This document shows, piece by piece, positions 5,374-8,969 of a DNA stretch of 8,969 nucleotides. The notes under the pieces are model-generated. The model had not been told where the DNA came from. It was given only the letters and a program-made list of their open reading frames with translations, and did no database searches. The position numbers were made by a program, and so were the translations under genes. The stretch covers positions 1 to 8,969 of the forward strand of contig CAZNMO010000188.1 in NCBI GenBank assembly GCA_964574195.1. Reading direction: 5' to 3'. Origin of the DNA: BRH-c25 sp964574195. Lineage in GTDB: Bacteria > Bacillota > Clostridia > Lutisporales > Lutisporaceae. Every line of letters begins with the position of its first letter. Positions within the stretch are counted from its first letter, which is position 1.

Positions 5374-5390
5374 AGCTGAAAGGCTTAAGG
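5374..5390 (+). promoter_or_regulatory. Hairpin-Shine-Dalgarno element, copy 5
   Basis: AGCT-GAAA-GGCT forms a 4-bp stem whose loop-closing pair is U.G, an intermediate between the C-G and U-A forms of other copies. TAAGG (5386-5390) follows directly; the base pattern then diverges (TTGG). AAGG lies 9 nt before ATG 5400, so the in-frame TTG at 5391 is rejected as the start. Confidence 0.75.
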
Positions 5391-5399
5391 TTGGTAAAA

Positions 5400-6632
5400 A
5401 TGAATTTTGATAATAAACATATAGGGTACATGGCTACCCACTCAGCAAAGTTATTTCAAAAAAAAGGAACTCAAGCACCAGTATGTGCAAGCATTAGAAC
5501 GTCCATTCCTAGCACTTACATATCTTCAGCAACTATCAAGCTAGATCGTTTAACCTGGTTAGATCCAAGCTCAATACAGACTAAAGATGTAAATATTACT
5601 GATGTGAAGACTAAGCAAATAACAGTTTCATTCAATAATAATCAAGACACAGTTGCAATTACGCCCATGACTGCAATCGGCTTATATTACGAAATTTATA
5701 AGCGTGAAATTGAAGCTATTTCTAATTTGCCAGCTACTAATTTAATAGACTTATGTGTTGTTCCTAATCCTAAAGAACTGAAGCAATACAATGAAGTAAT
5801 CAGCACAATGAAAGGTCATGTTAAATCATTTTCAATGCCTGAAATTAAATTAAATAGCCTAAGCGGAACTAAAAGAATAGATCTCGATGCTGATAGTTTC
5901 GTATTATCAGTACGGCTAAAAAATGCAAGTTTAAGCAGTAATCTTATAGCTGTAGGACTTCCTAGCATTACGGCTATAGCAGGATTTTTCATGTATATGG
6001 AAAATAAGACTGGTATATCCACTGAGTTTGCAATTGGTATAAAAAGTACAATCAAAAATCTAATGCGTGAACCGCTTGATAAGAGAAGCACTGTAAGGGG
6101 GCTTAGAATATTTGATTCTAAAGTTGATCAAAGGAATGGAGATATAGAGCTGTGCTTTGTTATTCGCTGTCAAAACTCAAGTGAAGCGAATTATCTTAAG
6201 CATTGGATTCAAAACAGTGATTTTAAGCTTGCTGGTGGGGATGTTCTGTATAAGGCTGTTTCTGATGTTTTGTATGATGACTGTTGCTGGATCTATGAAG
6301 CTGATCCTATAACAGTTCAAAAAGATATTAAAGATCGTGAGTTATTTGAGTTTCCCTTAAATGCTGATCCTTTGGACTATGCGCTTATTCTCAATAGATC
6401 TAATTTTATAGATTCAGAAAATAAGTACACCGTATCTGCAAATGGATATGCCTTTCTAGGTAAACCTAGTTTTGATCCAAATTCTAGGGCAAAGTCTGGA
6501 TTGCATGTATGGGCTGAAGTGATTTACTCAGTCATTTATTTGAATAGAAATCTTGATCCGAAAAAGGGTTTTTGGTCCAAAAAAGATATGATGGATACAG
6601 GACTGCTTTATTGGTCTTCATTGTCGAAATAA
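5400..6632 (+). CDS. Csy2 (Cas5f)-like protein with an extra N-terminal domain
   Basis: This is a 410-residue protein. From about residue 165 onward it shows collinear segments like CRISPR type I-F Csy2/Cas5f: SVRLKNASLSSN (170-181) against the Csy2 LRVQNANAISSP region, GLPSITAIAGFF (186-197) against GFPSITAFLGFV, NLMREPLD (220-227) against NLTRNPLN, NGDIELCFVIRC (246-257) against the EGRxHLxVSLL strand, FKLAGGDVL (275-283) against MRLAGGSIL, and a C-terminal GY followed by the aromatic segment HVWAEVIYSV. Csy2 is about 330 residues and binds the crRNA 5' handle in the Cascade complex. The first 165 residues are not recognised. No cas1, cas3, cas6, cas7 or CRISPR array is in the window, so this would be an orphan. 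It lies between parAB and a small zinc-finger gene. The assignment rests on remembered family motifs and is not confirmed by search. Confidence 0.6.
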   Translation: MNFDNKHIGYMATHSAKLFQKKGTQAPVCASIRTSIPSTYISSATIKLDRLTWLDPSSIQTKDVNITDVKTKQITVSFNNNQDTVAITPMTAIGLYYEIYKREIEAISNLPATNLIDLCVVPNPKELKQYNEVISTMKGHVKSFSMPEIKLNSLSGTKRIDLDADSFVLSVRLKNASLSSNLIAVGLPSITAIAGFFMYMENKTGISTEFAIGIKSTIKNLMREPLDKRSTVRGLRIFDSKVDQRNGDIELCFVIRCQNSSEANYLKHWIQNSDFKLAGGDVLYKAVSDVLYDDCCWIYEADPITVQKDIKDRELFEFPLNADPLDYALILNRSNFIDSENKYTVSANGYAFLGKPSFDPNSRAKSGLHVWAEVIYSVIYLNRNLDPKKGFWSKKDMMDTGLLYWSSLSK

Positions 6633-6646
6633 GAAAAGGTAAATAT

Positions 6647-6820
6647 ATGACTAATGAAGAAGAGAAAGAACACGATGAAGAGATTCCAGTGCTATCACTT
6701 AATGGTCAAATAACACAATTTCAAAGTTGTGAATACTTTAAGTGTTCAATGTGTAATCAGGTATTTAAAAAAATTGAAGAAGATCCAATAGCACATTCTA
6801 TGTTGTGTACTGGATATTGA
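6647..6820 (+). CDS. 57-residue zinc-finger-like protein
   Basis: ATG 6647 lies 7 nt after AAAAGG, 14 bp past the stop of the Csy2-like gene, so it is probably in the same unit. The frame is open further upstream inside that gene, but no ribosome site supports an earlier start. The first 14 residues are very acidic (EEEKEHDEE). The rest holds C33-x2-C36-x13-H50-x3-C54, a C2HC zinc-finger arrangement (FKCSMCNQVF ... HSMLC), with a further Cys at 28. Such short fingers bind nucleic acid or protein partners. It is a plausible helper of the gene upstream, but the family is not identified. Confidence 0.65.
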   Translation: MTNEEEKEHDEEIPVLSLNGQITQFQSCEYFKCSMCNQVFKKIEEDPIAHSMLCTGY

Positions 6821-6839
6821 AATTAAATATTAACTAAAG

Positions 6840-6864
6840 AGCCTAACGGCTTAAGACGAAGAGG
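6840..6864 (+). promoter_or_regulatory. Hairpin element, copy 6, with displaced Shine-Dalgarno
   Basis: AGCC-TAAC-GGCT keeps the stem but carries a UAAC loop (UMAC type, which can adopt a GNRA-like fold). The usual TAAGG is degraded to TAAGACG (6852-6858), and a separate GAGG at 6861-6864 takes over, 8 nt before ATG 6873. The hairpin is thus kept although its normal ribosome site has been lost, suggesting that the hairpin has its own role. Confidence 0.65.
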
Positions 6865-6872
6865 TTTGAAAA

Positions 6873-7145
6873 ATGCGATTTTTAACTTTTTTTACTGTTG
6901 TATTGATACTAGCGATAGGTACAGCAAATGTTTATAAGGATAATCCACAAGCTCCTTTTGAAATGGGTATAACAATAGCCTGGTGGGGGTTTGGAATTAC
7001 ATTGTTATATACAATTGTAATGGCTATTGTTTGGGATAATAGCAAGCCTGGCTATGGGGCAAATGTAGCCCAAATAAGTCTAATGCCAATTGTCACTCTA
7101 ATCGCTATAGGAATAATAAGTTTAATGAAAAATTCAATTGGCTAA
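6873..7145 (+). CDS. 90-residue membrane protein, three predicted helices
   Basis: ATG 6873 follows GAGG by 8 nt. Hydrophobic segments lie at about residues 2-19, 31-53 and 66-85, separated by a polar loop (VYKDNPQAPFE) and by WDNSKPGYGANVAQ. The topology is consistent with a small inner-membrane protein. Trp and Gly in the second segment (AWWGFGITLLY) are notable, but no family is recognised. It begins a run of four small membrane or lipoprotein genes, reminiscent of the accessory genes of conjugative systems, though nothing here proves transfer. Confidence 0.7.
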   Translation: MRFLTFFTVVLILAIGTANVYKDNPQAPFEMGITIAWWGFGITLLYTIVMAIVWDNSKPGYGANVAQISLMPIVTLIAIGIISLMKNSIG

Positions 7146-7162
7146 CCTGGTATGTAAGGTTG

Positions 7163-7176
7163 TTGCGGATCCGCAA
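7163..7176 (+). repeat. 14-bp palindrome TTGCGGATCCGCAA, second copy
   Basis: This perfect 14-bp palindrome is identical to the core of the 28-bp palindrome at 3111-3138. It lies 17 bp after the preceding stop codon. A short inverted pair AACCT/AGGTT (7144-7161) precedes it. There is no U-tract, so it may be a terminator remnant, a protein site or a dispersed repeat. Confidence 0.55.
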
Positions 7177-7206
7177 TTAATACAATTGTTAATGTATGGA
7201 TTTTTG

Positions 7207-7225
7207 AGCTTAAAAGCTTAAGGAG
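7207..7225 (+). promoter_or_regulatory. Hairpin-Shine-Dalgarno element, copy 7
   Basis: AGCT-TAAA-AGCT has the 4-bp stem with the U-A closing pair, but a UAAA loop that is not GNRA. TAAGGAG (7219-7225) follows, and the GGAG lies 9 nt before ATG 7235. No clear promoter was found between the previous gene and this element. Confidence 0.7.
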
Positions 7226-7234
7226 ATCAATAAA

Positions 7235-7486
7235 ATGTTATTAGAAAGTTTTGTCATTTTTTTAGGTACGTTGGGTATTGGGTTTTATATCTTTGCTCTT
7301 ATAACGCTTCCATTGTGTTTATATGCAGGTTTTAGCATTGAATTGGACGAAGATGGAAACCTGAATTTAATAGATTTTCCCATCCTGTTTAGAGTGTTTC
7401 ACTCGCTTTGTGCTTGGCTGCTTTTACTTATTATATTTCATAAATTTCCAGCAATTATGGAATTACTTAAATTCATTTTTTCTTAG
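7235..7486 (+). CDS. 83-residue membrane protein, two or three predicted helices
   Basis: ATG 7235 follows the seventh hairpin-Shine-Dalgarno element. The N-terminal 32 residues are strongly hydrophobic (FVIFLGTLGIGFYIFALITL), then a short acidic loop ELDEDGNLNLIDF separates them from a second apolar region at about residues 50-82. A small inner-membrane protein is expected, with the acidic loop on one face. No family is recognised. The gene ends 12 bp before the next start, so it is in an operon with the following two genes. Confidence 0.65.
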   Translation: MLLESFVIFLGTLGIGFYIFALITLPLCLYAGFSIELDEDGNLNLIDFPILFRVFHSLCAWLLLLIIFHKFPAIMELLKFIFS

Positions 7487-7501
7487 ATTGGAGTATTTAT
7501 G

Positions 7502-7819
7502 ATGAAAAATAGTCATTATCAAAAAGGCTTTTTGGATGAGATAAGTTTGTACGGCTGGTTTGTAATCATTGCATTAATTTTAATGGTTGGTGCTGCAAGT
7601 GCAGATTTTTACGGAGCAAGTAAGGCATCGGTTGAACAGATGAAAGAAGTTAATCATTTGGTAGATATATCCAAAAATGAGCCATTTTTTACAAAGTTCA
7701 GTGACGAAGTGAAAAAAGACTTAAAAAAAGGATGGTTATCAAAGAATGAAGCTGAAAGTATTATGAAAAAATACGAAACAATGAAGCTTCAACAAAGTGT
7801 TAATCAAGGGGAACGTTAA
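7502..7819 (+). CDS. 105-residue membrane-anchored protein with helical tail
   Basis: GGAG (7490-7493) precedes two adjacent ATGs at 7499 and 7502; the second has the better 8 nt spacing and is chosen, giving 105 residues. The N-terminus MKNSHYQKGF is followed by one transmembrane segment at about residues 18-35 (GWFVIIALILMVGAASA). The remaining 70 residues are polar and helical, rich in Lys and Glu. QKGFLDEI just before the membrane segment loosely recalls a type IV prepilin cleavage site, but the Glu is at +4 instead of +5, so this is weak. The stop codon overlaps the next start (TAATG), implying coupled translation with the lipoprotein. Confidence 0.65.
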   Translation: MKNSHYQKGFLDEISLYGWFVIIALILMVGAASADFYGASKASVEQMKEVNHLVDISKNEPFFTKFSDEVKKDLKKGWLSKNEAESIMKKYETMKLQQSVNQGER

Positions 7820-8430
7820 TGAATTTTAATATTGCGTTTCTGATTGGTTTGACTGGTTTAACCTGTATTGGTTTAGTCGGTTGCAGTAAAGAAATTAAAT
7901 TGTCAGAGTCAGAAGTTTTTTCTCTAAAAAAGCCTTTAGCTGAAGAAGCCCTTGATGAATACTTTGATCGGTATGAAAAAAAAGGAACTCCTGAGAAAGT
8001 TTACATTACAGATAACAATCATTCTGAGAAAATAGGTTTCGATCCTTATCAAAATCGAGGTGGATTATTTGGTTGGGTTCCATGCTTAGATGATTGTTTA
8101 AAAGATATTCCGATAAATTCTAATGACTTAAATGTGAAATATAACCTTGTAAGAGGTACTTCTTATTCTCTTAAGGAGGATTATAGTTTTGATAAATCAA
8201 ATTTTAATTTATGTATTCGTAGGCAGCTATATAAAACTGAATTGAATTACGATAATTTGAATGCATTTTCTAATGACAAGACAATTCAAGAATTTAAGGC
8301 TAATAACGAAGCCATTTCTACAATGATTGAATCTGCAAAAAGTGATGGCAAAATTTCGATAGGTGAAGCTTTAGATATATATTTAGCTGTAAGTAAAGCT
8401 AAAGAAAAGTTACTTTTTAATAAAATATAA
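7819..8430 (+). CDS. 203-residue putative lipoprotein
   Basis: ATG 7819 overlaps the stop of the previous gene, and AAGGGGA lies 6 nt upstream. The N-terminus is a lipoprotein signal: a hydrophobic stretch (IAFLIGLTGLTCIG) ending in the lipobox LVGC with the lipidated Cys at residue 22; the n-region has no Lys or Arg, which is unusual. The mature part is soluble and polar with no transmembrane helix; WVPCLDDCL contains two Cys that could form a disulphide. Near the C-terminus SDGKISIGEALDI resembles a half EF-hand or TerB-like helix-loop. No known family is recognised. Coupling with the single-pass protein upstream suggests they act together at the envelope. Confidence 0.75.
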   Translation: MNFNIAFLIGLTGLTCIGLVGCSKEIKLSESEVFSLKKPLAEEALDEYFDRYEKKGTPEKVYITDNNHSEKIGFDPYQNRGGLFGWVPCLDDCLKDIPINSNDLNVKYNLVRGTSYSLKEDYSFDKSNFNLCIRRQLYKTELNYDNLNAFSNDKTIQEFKANNEAISTMIESAKSDGKISIGEALDIYLAVSKAKEKLLFNKI

Positions 8431-8450
8431 TGTTGAATCAATATTTTATG

Positions 8451-8469
8451 AGCCGAAAGGCTTAAGGTG
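8451..8469 (+). promoter_or_regulatory. Hairpin-Shine-Dalgarno element, copy 8
   Basis: AGCC-GAAA-GGCT followed by TAAGGTG (8463-8469) is identical to copy 2 at 1763-1781. AAGG lies 9 nt before ATG 8477. A TATAAT at 8426-8431 could be a -10, but no acceptable -35 is seen. Confidence 0.78.
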
Positions 8470-8476
8470 TAAGTTC

Positions 8477-8914
8477 ATGCTCTGTGAGTAAGAAAATCAA
8501 ATATCTCATTTTGTTGAAGATGATTTTTTGATCTTAAATAAGCTGGTATTCATCAAAGAATATGGGTTATTTCATAAGGAATTAGATCATATTTTGAACT
8601 ACTTTCACGTTTTACCAGGATCAGTCGAGTGTAAATTGAAAGATGGTTTATTCATTCCTGAATTTAATGGAGAAATCATGGTCTCCAGTAACGGTTATGG
8701 CTATGGAGATAATGGATATTTTTTTGCTTTAGTTGATAAGTTTCAGTTAGCTATATTCATAAATTTATATTTCTGGATGACAAGACGTGATTATCATTAT
8801 GAGCTTGATCATGCTTCTGAGTTAAATGTTGCTAATGCGGTTATCCTACATATTGAAAGTTATATAAAATTGCATGAAATTAATATTATCGACTGTATTT
8901 TGAAAGATATTTAA
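8477..8914 (+). pseudogene. Gene of about 146 codons with a stop at codon 5
   Basis: The hairpin-Shine-Dalgarno element places the start at ATG 8477, which is in frame with the long open frame downstream but meets TAA at 8489-8491: MLCE, stop, then ENQISHFVEDDFLILNKLV. The first sense codons after the stop look protein-like, so the frame most likely once began at 8477 and was broken by a single change such as CAA to TAA. Otherwise translation would have to restart at the TTG of 8528, which lacks a good ribosome site. The rest has no signal or membrane segment; a Gly-rich patch SSNGYGYGDNGYFF and a hydrophobic helix around FQLAIFINLYFW are visible. The family is not recognised. Sequencing error or stop read-through are alternatives. 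Confidence 0.6.
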
Positions 8915-8969
8915 TTGGGCGTTCCCTACGGTCGGGCTAGTTTGCTACGCTCGAACTCAAAGCTAAAAG
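8915..8969. other. GC-richer non-coding tail at the right edge
   Basis: The base composition changes abruptly after the stop codon. CTACGGTCGGGCTAG and GCTACGCTCGAAC recall the pattern GCTTCGGTCAGCTCG and GGCTTCGCTTGCAAC at 668-717, another GC-richer gap. This could be a dispersed intergenic repeat or the start of a cis-acting region; the window ends too soon to tell. Confidence 0.35.

Noticed and set aside
6803..6831. Promoter before the 90-residue membrane gene (TTGTGT with an AT-rich -10)
   Set aside because: The -10 candidates match the consensus poorly and the region is generally AT-rich.
7502..7600. Type IV prepilin-like N-terminus
   Set aside because: Gly-Phe and a hydrophobic stretch are present, but the Glu is at +4, not +5, and polar residues interrupt the early helix; too weak to call.
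158..8469. The eight repeated hairpins as a CRISPR array
   Set aside because: They are 0.5-2 kb apart, each lies directly before a start codon, and no uniform spacers or adjacent repeats exist.

Overview
The window is an AT-rich stretch of plasmid-type backbone. The compact genes, low-GC codon use, sigma70-like promoters and a ParA/ParB pair suggest a large plasmid or similar element of a Moraxellaceae bacterium, most likely Acinetobacter. That host assignment is inference; no rep, tra or 16S sequence is present to fix it.

Layout. 1-37 (-): possible start of a gene leaving the left edge. 71-592 (+): promoter, leader, a small lipoprotein with membrane segments and a 35-residue membrane peptide. 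593-804: structured non-coding DNA between convergent units. 1633-805 (-): a two-gene unit (190-residue soluble protein, 81-residue membrane protein). 1649-1786: a divergent control region. 1787-3093 (+): an unknown 162-residue protein and a short adenine-methylase-like protein that lacks its catalytic motif. 3111-3268: palindrome, paired direct repeats, promoter and leader. 3269-5317 (+): parA-parB and a terminator. 5400-6820 (+): a 410-residue protein whose C-terminal two thirds resemble the CRISPR type I-F protein Csy2 (Cas5f), then a 57-residue zinc-finger-like protein. 6873-8430 (+): four small membrane or lipoprotein genes, the last two overlapping. 8477-8914 (+): a gene with a stop at codon 5. 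8915-8969: GC-richer non-coding DNA.

The most striking signal is a recurrent RNA-level element. Eight times, a 12-nt hairpin with a 4-bp stem and a tetraloop (GNRA in six copies) is followed directly by the Shine-Dalgarno TAAGG and, 7-11 nt later, by a start codon. The loop-closing pair varies as C-G, U-A or U.G, so pairing is preserved while sequence changes. It leads most putative plus-strand units and fixes several start codons. Two copies (before the 162-residue protein and before parA) share a second upstream hairpin placed right at the predicted transcript start. These two units, and the divergent minus-strand promoter, also share a 19-bp site that looks like an operator. Together they suggest a coordinated maintenance regulon: common operator, common 5' leader and common translation-start hairpin. 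The Csy2-like protein is an attractive but unproven candidate RNA-binding partner.
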